From CBDCUQ01 sp965222835 (GTDB taxonomy: Bacteria > Pseudomonadota > Alphaproteobacteria > Rhizobiales > Hyphomicrobiaceae): 64,000 nt of DNA. Each line of letters opens with the position of its first letter. The stretch's first letter is position 1. Shown piece after piece: positions 9,470 through 18,075 of the stretch. Both the position numbers and the translations under genes were made by a program. The stretch is taken from the NCBI GenBank assembly GCA_965222835.1, contig CBDCUQ010000004.1, positions 1,540,218-1,604,217 on the forward strand. Reading direction: 5' to 3'. Under the pieces are notes generated by a model, which saw only the letters and a program-made list of their open reading frames with translations, was not told the origin of the DNA and did not search any database.

Positions 9470-9780
9470 GATGCAGCTTTCCCCACAGGCCGAACCGTTG
9501 CGCTCGACCCGACTGGTTCTTCATTGCAATACCACGATCAAGAAACACGAACAGGCGGTACTTCGTCAAAGACTAAACTCAACCGTGTCGAGGGCAGGCT
9601 TGCAATGAGGCTGGCAACACGGCGGTTTCGTTAGATGGATTTGGATAACGCTAGACTATGCTTAACCACCAAGGCGTCCGACGCGGGCGTGCTGGTTGGC
9701 GCTCGGGGTCAAGCAAGGGGTATCCAGCAACGACTATTCTTGCACAACCTCGCAATTCCCTATGGATTGAATTAACGCCG
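9470..9780. other. Intergenic stretch without a recognisable gene
   Basis: About 310 bases separate the start of the ABC-like gene from the end of the next minus-strand gene. Only short overlapping open frames occur here and none has a convincing start or composition. It presumably holds the promoter of the ABC-like gene, but I see no clear motif. Confidence 0.5.
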
Positions 9781-10851
9781 TTATTGCTTGAGCCATACTG
9801 CCCAGTCCACGTCAGGCAAATAATTCAATCCTAGAAGAGAGTGTAATTCGCCAGGGATCTCGGCACGCACCCATCCACATTTCTCGAATGCCTCTTTCGC
9901 CATTTTTTCTTTCCGGACATCCGGGCCATTCTTTCGATCGACGTTGTAGGTGACCCAGATTCCAGCATGACGAATAGAAGCGGATACGGTGTCAACGACG
10001 CTTGTATAGGCGTCATCGTCCTTGAAAGCGTATACATTTAACACGCCTTTAGCGAACACGTAGTCTACGCCGTTTGGCAGCATCTGACGATATTTACTGC
10101 AAAATATTGGCTCGATGAGATCGCAATTGATAACACCGGCCGCACCATCTGATTCAGCCAACGTGCAAAAGCCTGCGTTCTTGTCGACAATATATACGCT
10201 GCCGCATTTCTTCATTTGGGCATGTCGATAAAAAAAGCCTGCCCCTGGACCAATCTCAACCAACGATTTGCCGTCAAATTCGGCGGGAAACGCATATCTG
10301 CGCGTTAGAAAATCCAGGAAGTTGAGATGTTGAAGATCTCTAGGCTTTCCTGGCATATGATCTGGAGTCTTATAGTATGGGATGTGCGATAAAATGTTTC
10401 GCCTTCGGGGCTCTCTCACGCATCTCGTCAGAGCGTCAAATTCTTTTGTTTCGACCGCTATTGAATTTCCAGATTCACGAGCACGCGAAAATCTTTGACC
10501 CACATCGGGATCCGCCAATGTAACTAGCTTCTCAAGGTTTATATCCGAGCTTTCGACAAAATAGAAATCGAATGTAATATAGTTTTTCCACGCTCTCACC
10601 GCTGTTCGTACAGCTTGCCAATCGTCGCGAGTTTTATCAAGGTGGACGACGACGAAAACGCTAGGAAATGCGGCACTTACTATGTCGTGCCGTGATTGCA
10701 TAAGATTGTCAGACGAGAGATGCGTGAAGTATAGGAGGGAACAACAATGCGGAGTCGAATTATCAAGAGTGTCGTTGCTGGACGCTGAGCAGATACGAGA
10801 ATTCTTTTGTTCCGTCGCAAAGTCGCGATGCATGAATTGAATAATAATCAT
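9781..10851 (-). CDS. SAM-dependent methyltransferase of the island
   Basis: A 356-aa protein. The C-terminal ~200 residues are a class I methyltransferase with SAM loop SLVEIGPGAGFF and acidic strand end VYIVDKNAG. The following segments FAKGVLNVYAFKDDD and GIWVTYNVDRK resemble the methyltransferase half of the fusion at 2282-4603. The N-terminal ~150 residues are of unknown type and do not look like a deacetylase. The start is uncertain because several in-frame ATGs occur in the first 50 codons. The gene is visibly AT-rich compared with the housekeeping genes further right. A role in modifying the same glycan is inferred from the neighbours. Confidence 0.6.
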   Translation of the reverse strand: MIIIQFMHRDFATEQKNSRICSASSNDTLDNSTPHCCSLLYFTHLSSDNLMQSRHDIVSAAFPSVFVVVHLDKTRDDWQAVRTAVRAWKNYITFDFYFVESSDINLEKLVTLADPDVGQRFSRARESGNSIAVETKEFDALTRCVREPRRRNILSHIPYYKTPDHMPGKPRDLQHLNFLDFLTRRYAFPAEFDGKSLVEIGPGAGFFYRHAQMKKCGSVYIVDKNAGFCTLAESDGAAGVINCDLIEPIFCSKYRQMLPNGVDYVFAKGVLNVYAFKDDDAYTSVVDTVSASIRHAGIWVTYNVDRKNGPDVRKEKMAKEAFEKCGWVRAEIPGELHSLLGLNYLPDVDWAVWLKQ

Positions 10852-11040
10852 CTTACATCGTCGAACGCGAACCCACTTGCACTCAAAGGACCTGGCAAAA
10901 ATTGAAACCCTTGTTGCTTTGACCGTCCTATCATTTATTGATTGGGATTGACAAGGCTAACAAGGTTGTTGCGCTTTGAAAAATGCGCGCCACAAGCGCG
11001 CAATCGTCGTGAAAGCCGGCTTCTTGCGCCTTCCTTGAAC

Positions 11041-11619
11041 TTAGCGCCGCCTTCCCGCACACACGAATATGATTTTCTCCGGCCGCTTGGTATTCGGGAG
11101 CGGGACGAAGCGCGATGGATCAAGCTCGATCAGGTCTCCATAACGCTCGCTGATCGCTTCACGCGATGGATAAGTACGGACGTGCCCGGCGGAATCGTAG
11201 TTTGGAACGCTGAAGATGACCAGTGATTGCGAGAGCAGTGCGCTGATGACCTCCCGGTCCCCCTCAATGTGCTCTAGGACCTCTGTCACGACGAACACCT
11301 GCCCGTCACGTGCAAGCAACTTAGCTTCGTCGGAGAAGCAATCGAGGACGTGAAAGGTGAAACCAGGGACATATCTCCTGGCCTCTTCGATTCTGCGCGG
11401 TGAAAAGTCATAACCGACGTAGTTCGTATAGCCGGCCCGGCGAAGCGCCTCGGCCATGCGTCCGGTCCCGCAGCCTATGTCTACGATTTGAATTGAATTG
11501 TCCGAGGGCATGAATGACACGACAGCATCGTATACCGGACGCCACGGCGAGTCCTCATAGGGCATACCGACGAGCGACATCCGCTGATCGTAGTCTTCCG
11601 GCCTTAGTTCCTGTCCCAT
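11041..11619 (-). CDS. Class I SAM-dependent methyltransferase (UbiG-like fold)
   Basis: A 192-aa protein from the ATG at 11619; a TTG nine codons upstream is an alternative. It shows the standard small-methyltransferase motifs: IVDIGCGTGRMAEAL as SAM loop, VGYDFSPRRIEEAR after strand 2, and VFVVTEVLEHIEGD as the motif typical of UbiG-like and sugar or lipid methyltransferases. The substrate is unknown. It lies divergently upstream of the asparagine-synthase gene and is the last minus-strand gene of the decoration island. Confidence 0.72.
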   Translation of the reverse strand: MGQELRPEDYDQRMSLVGMPYEDSPWRPVYDAVVSFMPSDNSIQIVDIGCGTGRMAEALRRAGYTNYVGYDFSPRRIEEARRYVPGFTFHVLDCFSDEAKLLARDGQVFVVTEVLEHIEGDREVISALLSQSLVIFSVPNYDSAGHVRTYPSREAISERYGDLIELDPSRFVPLPNTKRPEKIIFVCAGRRR

Positions 11620-11881
11620 CCGCTCTTTCGAAATCGTTCCGATCAACCGTTGTCATTCTCAATTGCATGTCCCGCGGCGATGGGTACGAACCAGTTGCCT
11701 CGTACTGCCGACTAGCGAGCTTATCATACTAGGCACGAATTGGCATGTGGTCACGCAACTCGGCACCAGGCGATGCAGATTCGGCCTTGTGAAAACGTGA
11801 TTCCCACTTAGTATTTACGCGTGACCTTGTGCCAGCCAATCGTGGCGTTTTTGATTCATGACGACGGGCAAATAACCAATC

Positions 11882-13684
11882 ATGTGTGGCATATTCGGAT
11901 CGCTATACACTTACTCGGATAGCGAAGCCCATCGGGCGTTGCGGACAATGGCCTTTCGCGGACCCGACTCTGCAAAGGTTGTCTCCAACGAAACCGGAAC
12001 GATTGGTGCTGTCAGGCTTGCCATCATGGATGAAATCTCGGGCGAGCAGCCGATGGTTTCACCTGACGGTAGGCACGTTGTCGCGTTGAACGGAGAGATT
12101 TTCAACTTCCGACAGCTTAGAACCGACCTTGCGGCCGGAGGATGGGCATTCAAGACAGACTGCGACACTGAAGTTATCCTTGCTCTTATGTCTGTCGAAG
12201 GACTGTCGGCCGTCGAGAAGCTGCGTGGTATTTTTTCGTTCTTGTGGTTGGATCGTAGATCGCGAGAACTCCATGCGATCAGAGACCACTTTGGAACGAA
12301 GCCGCTATATGTCCATGAGGCTGGCCAGAGAACGGCTTTCGCATCAAAGATCTCCGTGTTGCTGAGCCTCTGCCCCCATAAACTGAAGATCAATCACCAG
12401 GGCTTGCACGACTTCTTTTCCTTTCGCTGTTATCCAAACGGCAGCACGCCCTTTTCGGGAATTCGAGAATGCCCTCCAGGCTCAATCACCACTTTGGATT
12501 CTACCGGAACTGTAAAAATAAACTATTGGTGGAGGTTGAGTGCACGATGGGGGGAGGTCGAGCCTGTTCCCGAGAACAAGCGGTCTTTGGAGGACTTTGT
12601 CGAAGAGCTTGAGTTTATTCTAGATGATATCGTGCGTTCGGAAACGCAGTCAGATCGTGAGATCTCGGGATTCTTGAGTAGCGGAATTGACTCTGCCTTG
12701 GTTGTCGAATCGGCTTCCAGACAGGGCAAACTTCGAACAGCATTTGGCTTCTCGCTTGCCGGCGTAGACAAGAGGGACGAATTTCCCGGGGCCCTAAGTG
12801 TGGCGGACAACGTCGGGATCTCTCTCAATAGGGCCGGCTTTAGCCGGGAGGACGAGGATCTTTTTGATGTGATGCTGTCCGAATATGATGTTCCCGCCGT
12901 TTGCTCTCTCCAAATCAGAGCCATTTCGCGCGCTGCAGCGGAGAACTTTAAGGTGGTCTTGACAGGTTCAGGGGGTGACGAATTGTTTGGCGGTTATGAT
13001 CGCCACTGGAAGGCCGATCCCGCGGTCAGCCTTCTGAAGAGAAATGGACTAGGTCCGGCTCAACTGTCCGAGCATGGAGAAAAACTGTTCTATGAGCGTC
13101 AATTTATTAAGCCTGAGCGAAGGTCTCATATGTACACGGCAGATTTCAAATCGCAGATCGACGACGCTGCGCCATTGACGACGGTCGTCGACCTATTGTC
13201 GTCGTGTCCGCGCGAGGACGCGCTCTCACAAACCATGTACTACGATCAAAGTATTTGGATGCCACAAATGGTCAATACCAACCTTGATCGCATGTCGATG
13301 TCACAGTCGATCGAAGCGCGTGTGCCGCTCATGCGGCGTGAGATTCTTGAATTTGCGCTGCAGTTGCCAAGTGCGTACTTATGCCGTGAGGGAAAGGGCA
13401 AGCTCTTACTCCGGCGGTTGCTCGAAAAGCGCGTCGGAACTTGGGCGGTAGAACGGCCTAAGCTTGGTTTTACGATGCCGTTAATGACATGGCTGCACAA
13501 GATCGTGGAAAGGAGGGCGCCGGAAGTACTGACAAGCGATCGATTTATCGAGCGGAAAATTGTCGAGCCGGCATTTGTTGATTGGTTGCTGAACTTCAAC
13601 AATAGGAAAGTGAATGGCGCGGACACTTTGATGATTTGGGCCCTGTTCATTGTAGAGAAGTGGTTTCAAAAATACATAGACTAG
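11882..13684 (+). CDS. asnB: Asparagine synthase-like glutamine amidotransferase
   Basis: A 600-aa protein of class II amidotransferase type. It begins MCGIFG, so after Met removal Cys1 is the glutaminase nucleophile. RGPDS, LNGEIFN and RDHFGTKPLY complete the glutaminase domain, and the synthetase half carries the ATP-pyrophosphatase loop FLSSGIDSALV and TGSGGDELFGGYDRH. Length and motifs fit full-length AsnB/WbpS-type enzymes. In polysaccharide loci such proteins often amidate uronic acids rather than aspartate. The position beside methyl-, sulfo- and deacetylase genes and before a polysaccharide co-polymerase supports that reading, but plain asparagine synthesis is not excluded. It contrasts with the glutaminase-deficient relative at 18043-19974. 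Confidence 0.85.
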   Translation: MCGIFGSLYTYSDSEAHRALRTMAFRGPDSAKVVSNETGTIGAVRLAIMDEISGEQPMVSPDGRHVVALNGEIFNFRQLRTDLAAGGWAFKTDCDTEVILALMSVEGLSAVEKLRGIFSFLWLDRRSRELHAIRDHFGTKPLYVHEAGQRTAFASKISVLLSLCPHKLKINHQGLHDFFSFRCYPNGSTPFSGIRECPPGSITTLDSTGTVKINYWWRLSARWGEVEPVPENKRSLEDFVEELEFILDDIVRSETQSDREISGFLSSGIDSALVVESASRQGKLRTAFGFSLAGVDKRDEFPGALSVADNVGISLNRAGFSREDEDLFDVMLSEYDVPAVCSLQIRAISRAAAENFKVVLTGSGGDELFGGYDRHWKADPAVSLLKRNGLGPAQLSEHGEKLFYERQFIKPERRSHMYTADFKSQIDDAAPLTTVVDLLSSCPREDALSQTMYYDQSIWMPQMVNTNLDRMSMSQSIEARVPLMRREILEFALQLPSAYLCREGKGKLLLRRLLEKRVGTWAVERPKLGFTMPLMTWLHKIVERRAPEVLTSDRFIERKIVEPAFVDWLLNFNNRKVNGADTLMIWALFIVEKWFQKYID

Positions 13685-14190
13685 GAGGCGAGACCGCTTT
13701 CCCTGTTGACCGTCTCCGCGCTTTCGATCTGGGCTTACACGTTGACGGGCCGTTTGGACGAAAATTGACATTGGCGACGGCCGTCGCCTCGGCGTCTCTC
13801 TCACGACGGCTGGTCTCTCGCATGGCAGGATGCAAGCGGCGGGATCGCCCGGCGCTTGTTGAAAACTTCTGCACGTGTGGTGTGGAAAGATTGGCTCCCT
13901 CTTGGCCCGGCGCGCCCTTCGACGAAAAGTTGCTGGCGCATCTGGGGCTTACGAATTTGCCACACGCGGACTGTTTTCCACAGATTCCCACATGCTTGTG
14001 GACAACCCCAATTCAACCTCCGGGCTATGTGCAGCACCTAGAATCCCGAGTTTCTCGAAAAAAGGCCCGCATCGGCGCAATTCACCACAACCATAGGGAT
14101 ATTGCCGGGCACCCTCACTCCGTTTCTGGTCTTTGAAACGCGCGTACATGAGTCGTCACCTGCACTTGGCCCGCGGGACCAACAAAGACC
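13685..14190. other. Intergenic region between asnB and the co-polymerase gene
   Basis: About 500 bases in which open frames exist on both strands but none looks like a protein family or has a convincing ribosome-binding site. Around 13975-14005 TTTTCCACA and TTGTGGACAA face each other, resembling a pair of imperfect DnaA boxes; this may be chance. The promoter for the polysaccharide genes to the right is presumably here. Confidence 0.4.
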
Positions 14191-16548
14191 ATGACGAACC
14201 ACGATCCGAGCGCGGCGGGGGACGCCCCTCAGAGCAGCGGTAATCTCATTTTGGCCCGGCCGTCGGGCAGCGAGCTTGCGGACCCCTATGGTCCGCGAAC
14301 CGCGTATGATCCAGGACGCTCAGAATTCCGCTCCTTCGCCTTCGATGTTCAGGAATGCTTGCGCATTTTTTTCAAGCACCGGCTTCTGGTGGCGGGGATG
14401 GCGCTGTGTTTTGTTGCCGTCGGGGCGGTCTACGCGTCCTTGCACGTGCCGGTCTATACAGCGAGCGCGCGCCTGCAAATCGACCGTACGCCTGCCAAGA
14501 TTGTTGAGGGTGGACATGTCGCTTCGAGCGAAGAGTGGGACTACGACTATCTCAAAACAGAATATGAGCGCCTGCAAAGTTTGGCACTTGCGAAGCGCGT
14601 AGTATCGAACCTCAAGCTTGCCGACGATCCTGATTTCCTGAAGCCCCGCCGGTATTCGATACGCGGGCTGATCGCCGACCTTTTCAGGCCGACGCCATCG
14701 CAGGCAGATGCACCTATCGACAAGGCAAGTTTGAAGCTTGCCGCCGCTGGCGTCGTGCAAGGCCATCGCCGCATCAGCCCCGTTGTCGGTACGCGGATGG
14801 TCGACATCACGTACTCAGATCCCGATCCTGGGCGGGCGCAAAGAATTGTCATGGCTTATGCGAATGCCTACATCGCTTCCAATCTCGACAAACGGTTTGA
14901 AGCTAACGCCTATGCGAAGGCGTTTCTTCAGGACCAGCTCCAACAGCTGAAACTTCGGCTTCAGACCTCGGAAAAAGCCATGCTGGACTTTGCCGAGAAG
15001 GAGCAGATCATCGTTGTTTCCGAGAAGTCGCCTCTGGCTGAGAGCAATCTGGCCAATGCGACGGCTGCCCTCGACACCGTTGTCTCCGAGCGCATCAAAT
15101 CCGAACAATTGTGGAAGCAGGTGCAAGCGACGGACGCGGTGGATTTGCCGCAGTTCCTTGAAAACCGCACGATTCGTGAGCTGCGCAGCAAACGCAATGA
15201 GCTCGTGGCCGATTACCAGCAGAAGCTTGAGACGTTCAAGCCGGACTATCCGGCGATGGTTCAGATCAGCAACCGCATTAGCGAGGTAGACCGTCAGCTT
15301 GCACAGGAAATTGAGGCGCTGAGAAATTCGTTCAAGGCCAGCTATGAATCAACGCTGAGCCAAGAAACAGAGATGAAGGGCCGCATCCGTGCGTTGCGTT
15401 CCGAGGTACTCGATCTGCAGAAGCGCAGTATTCAGTACAATATTCTCAAGCGTGAAGTTGATACAAACCGTTCGCTCTACGAAGGGCTGTTGCAGCGCTA
15501 CAAGGAAATTGACGTGGCGGGCGGTGCCGGTGCCAACAACGTCTTTATCGTGGACGAGGCGGAGCGGCCGGGTAGCCCGTCCTCTCCGAATATTTCGAAA
15601 GCCCTTCTGTTGTCTCTGGGGCTAGGATTGGGATTTGGTTTTGCGGCGGCGTTCCTCGTCGAAAATCTCGACGATACGATCCGAACACCCGAGGAAATCG
15701 ACCGCATCACCGGGCTTGTTACGCTCGGGCTCATTCCGAAACTCGAGAAGGACGAGCAGCCGGAGCAGGCGTTTGAGGATCCCAGAAGCCAGCTTAGTGA
15801 GGCTTATCAGGCGTTGTGCACATCGCTTCAGCTGTCGACGCCGTCCGGCTTGCCGAAGGTTATCCTGGTGACCAGTGCCACGCCGGGTGAAGGGAAATCT
15901 CTGACCTCTCTGGCGGTGGCGCGTCATTTTGCTGCGCGCGGATTGAAGGTTCTGCTGATCGATGCGGATCTTAGAAATGCCAGTTTGCACGATAAGCTTG
16001 GCGTCGATAATTCGCTCGGACTTAGCAACTATCTGACCGGCGCGTGCACGCCTCCCGAAACATTCCAAAAAACGGCGGTCGAAAATTTGGCGCTGATGAC
16101 GTCCGGACCGATGCCGCAGAACGCCGCGGAATTGCTCGGTGGCCCACGCCTACAGTCCTTGCTGACGGTCGGCCTCAAGGTCTTTGATCTCGTGATTATC
16201 GATTCACCGCCGGTCATGGGGCTTGCTGATGCTCTTATTCTATCCGATGCCAGCGACGCGACGGTGTTTGCCGTTGCCGCCGGTCAAGTGCGAATTGGCG
16301 CCGTACGCGAGGCGATGCGACGGCTGCGACATGCCCGAAGTCCGATCGTGGGTGCGGTGCTCACAAAAATCGACATCAAGAATGGCGGGTATGGATACGG
16401 CTATGGTTATGGGTACGGTTTTGGATACGGATACGGATACGGGTATGGGGCCGAAAGCAAGGCAACAGGGTCGCCCGCCGCTGTGAAATCCCTTGCAAAA
16501 CCTGTGGTCGCCGATGCGGATGCGGCGAATTCCGATGCGCGCGCCTGA
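14191..16548 (+). CDS. Polysaccharide co-polymerase with tyrosine autokinase domain (Wzc/ExoP type)
   Basis: A 785-aa inner-membrane protein controlling polysaccharide chain length and export. A Wzz-type domain begins with a membrane segment near residues 65-85, continues through long coiled-coil stretches (about 240-440), and ends in a second membrane segment near 465-490. The C-terminal half is a complete bacterial tyrosine kinase: Walker A TSATPGEGKS, Walker A' VLLIDADLR and Walker B FDLVIIDSPP. The C-terminal tail holds about ten tyrosines alternating with glycine, the likely autophosphorylation cluster. It stands downstream of asnB and upstream of the protein at 16624-18075. A degenerate paralogue occurs at 46374-48695. 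Confidence 0.9.
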   Translation: MTNHDPSAAGDAPQSSGNLILARPSGSELADPYGPRTAYDPGRSEFRSFAFDVQECLRIFFKHRLLVAGMALCFVAVGAVYASLHVPVYTASARLQIDRTPAKIVEGGHVASSEEWDYDYLKTEYERLQSLALAKRVVSNLKLADDPDFLKPRRYSIRGLIADLFRPTPSQADAPIDKASLKLAAAGVVQGHRRISPVVGTRMVDITYSDPDPGRAQRIVMAYANAYIASNLDKRFEANAYAKAFLQDQLQQLKLRLQTSEKAMLDFAEKEQIIVVSEKSPLAESNLANATAALDTVVSERIKSEQLWKQVQATDAVDLPQFLENRTIRELRSKRNELVADYQQKLETFKPDYPAMVQISNRISEVDRQLAQEIEALRNSFKASYESTLSQETEMKGRIRALRSEVLDLQKRSIQYNILKREVDTNRSLYEGLLQRYKEIDVAGGAGANNVFIVDEAERPGSPSSPNISKALLLSLGLGLGFGFAAAFLVENLDDTIRTPEEIDRITGLVTLGLIPKLEKDEQPEQAFEDPRSQLSEAYQALCTSLQLSTPSGLPKVILVTSATPGEGKSLTSLAVARHFAARGLKVLLIDADLRNASLHDKLGVDNSLGLSNYLTGACTPPETFQKTAVENLALMTSGPMPQNAAELLGGPRLQSLLTVGLKVFDLVIIDSPPVMGLADALILSDASDATVFAVAAGQVRIGAVREAMRRLRHARSPIVGAVLTKIDIKNGGYGYGYGYGYGFGYGYGYGYGAESKATGSPAAVKSLAKPVVADADAANSDARA
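16384..16449 (+). repeat. In-frame Gly-Tyr coding repeat in the kinase tail
   Basis: Tandem GGN-TAY hexamers encode alternating glycine and tyrosine, with one TTT giving Phe in place of Tyr. Such a run can change length by slippage while staying in frame, so the number of phosphorylatable tyrosines may vary between strains. Confidence 0.85.
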
Positions 16549-16623
16549 CGAGCCGTTGTATAAGCCTTTGAGCTGAGGGATAAGGGCCCGGTTCAGCGGT
16601 TGAGGCTCAAGGCGGCTCGTCTC

Positions 16624-18075
16624 ATGTTCGGGAATGTTATGCGATCGCGCGCGCACGGCCGGCGTGGAGGGCGAACTGCCGATGCTGGTTCGCGCTTGCA
16701 GTTGTCCTGGGCGCTGATCGTGGCGGGCACCGCGTTGGTTCTGTCGTATCAACTCGTGATCCGTGGCATACCCGCGGCGATTTCCAAATCGTCACCGGAC
16801 ATTGCGCTTCTCTTCCGCCCGGACGATCCTCAGGCTCTGCGGCTCACTGCTTCGAGGTCGCTCGCAAGGGCAACGGACGCGCTTCAACAGACGCTCGACA
16901 AGACGCCGACGGTGGCGGCCGGCACGGCGGCAGGGAATGCGCGGTCAGACTCGATCGGGACTGGCGAGCCTGAGTTACGAGAAAATGTGGCCCTTCCGCT
17001 GACGCCAGACGAGCAACGCCGTATTCATGAGCGACTCAAAGGAGCGCTTCTCGGCACGCCGCGGAATGCCGAAGCCCTGGCCCTCCTCGGCCAGCTTGCC
17101 TATCTTGGTGGCGATAACGCCGATCCCGCACCCTACATGAGCGCGGCCATGCGCTTTTCGCCACGCGCGACTGTCGCTGCGATCTGGTATATCAGCGCTG
17201 ATACGCAGGCCTTATCTGCTTCGACACTGCTCCACTACGCCGATCGTGTTCTGCGCGTGCAACCGGATCTTACCGGCTATATCGCACCTCAACTTGCGCG
17301 GATGACCGATACCGCCGCGGGAAAAGCCGAGCTCAGGAGCGTGTTGGCTGGCAATCCGCCGTGGCGCGCGCGTTTCTTGTCGGTTCTGCCGCAACATAAG
17401 ACGGACCCGCAAGAGACACTCGACCTTCTCTTGTTCCTTAATTCGGCGGCGCATCCACCGTCGGCGCAAGAATGGAGGGTCTATCTCGATTTTTTGATGA
17501 AGCAAGGGCGGCACGAGCTTGCTTACTATGCTTGGCTTCAATACCTGCCGCCCGATCAACTCGAAAAGGCTGGTTATCTCTTTAACGGCGACTTCGAGAC
17601 GCCGACAGATGGCTTTCCTTTCGACTGGCAACATCGGGATCGGGATGGCGTGACCATCGAGCGGACGCGTGATGCCGGACGCAGCAAGCAACATGTGCTC
17701 AACCTCACGTTTGGACCGGGTCGGGTTCAATTCGACGGTGTATCCCAACTCTTGATGCTGCCTTCCGGCGCCTACAAGGCTACGGGCCGGCTTAAGGGAC
17801 AAATCAATGGATTGCGCGGGCTTGTCTGGCGCATGGTTTGCGATGATGCACCCAGACAGCCACTCGGGCAAAGTCCGATGCTCCGCGGCGACTATACGAA
17901 TTGGAGCGATTTCGCGCTCTCTTTCACTGTTCCCAAGGTGGGCTGTCGGCCGCAGCGTCTCGAGCTTTTTCTTGATGCGCGCTCGCCTTCAGAAAAGATC
18001 GTTACCGGCAATGTCGCCTTCGACGATCTTTCATTCACAAGGCTAGATGGGACGAATGGCGCGCAGGCGCCTTAG
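16624..18075 (+). CDS. Membrane-anchored protein of unknown function, polysaccharide-associated
   Basis: About 483 aa. One hydrophobic segment near the N-terminus (LSWALIVAGTALVLSYQLVI) suggests an inner-membrane anchor with a periplasmic body. The middle is alpha-helical and reminiscent of tetratricopeptide repeats, with an LLGTPRNAEALALLGQLAYL segment. The last ~160 residues begin with FNGDFETPTDGFPFDW and end with a VTGNVAFDDLSF stretch, a pattern seen in beta-sandwich carbohydrate-binding-like domains. No catalytic motif is seen. It follows the Wzc-like gene closely and probably serves the same export machinery. A TTG start at 16600 or ATG at 16639 are alternatives. Its 3' end overlaps the convergent lasso cyclase gene by 33 bases. 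Confidence 0.6.
   Translation: MFGNVMRSRAHGRRGGRTADAGSRLQLSWALIVAGTALVLSYQLVIRGIPAAISKSSPDIALLFRPDDPQALRLTASRSLARATDALQQTLDKTPTVAAGTAAGNARSDSIGTGEPELRENVALPLTPDEQRRIHERLKGALLGTPRNAEALALLGQLAYLGGDNADPAPYMSAAMRFSPRATVAAIWYISADTQALSASTLLHYADRVLRVQPDLTGYIAPQLARMTDTAAGKAELRSVLAGNPPWRARFLSVLPQHKTDPQETLDLLLFLNSAAHPPSAQEWRVYLDFLMKQGRHELAYYAWLQYLPPDQLEKAGYLFNGDFETPTDGFPFDWQHRDRDGVTIERTRDAGRSKQHVLNLTFGPGRVQFDGVSQLLMLPSGAYKATGRLKGQINGLRGLVWRMVCDDAPRQPLGQSPMLRGDYTNWSDFALSFTVPKVGCRPQRLELFLDARSPSEKIVTGNVAFDDLSFTRLDGTNGAQAP

Noticed and set aside
13970..14010. Replication-origin-like DnaA boxes
   Set aside because: Only two imperfect boxes are seen and there is no AT-rich unwinding region or origin gene nearby.
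13636..14136. Open frames between asnB and the co-polymerase gene
   Set aside because: Several overlapping frames on both strands, none with family motifs or convincing start signals.
16384..16449. CRISPR-like array
   Set aside because: The repeats are six-base coding hexamers for Gly-Tyr without spacers.
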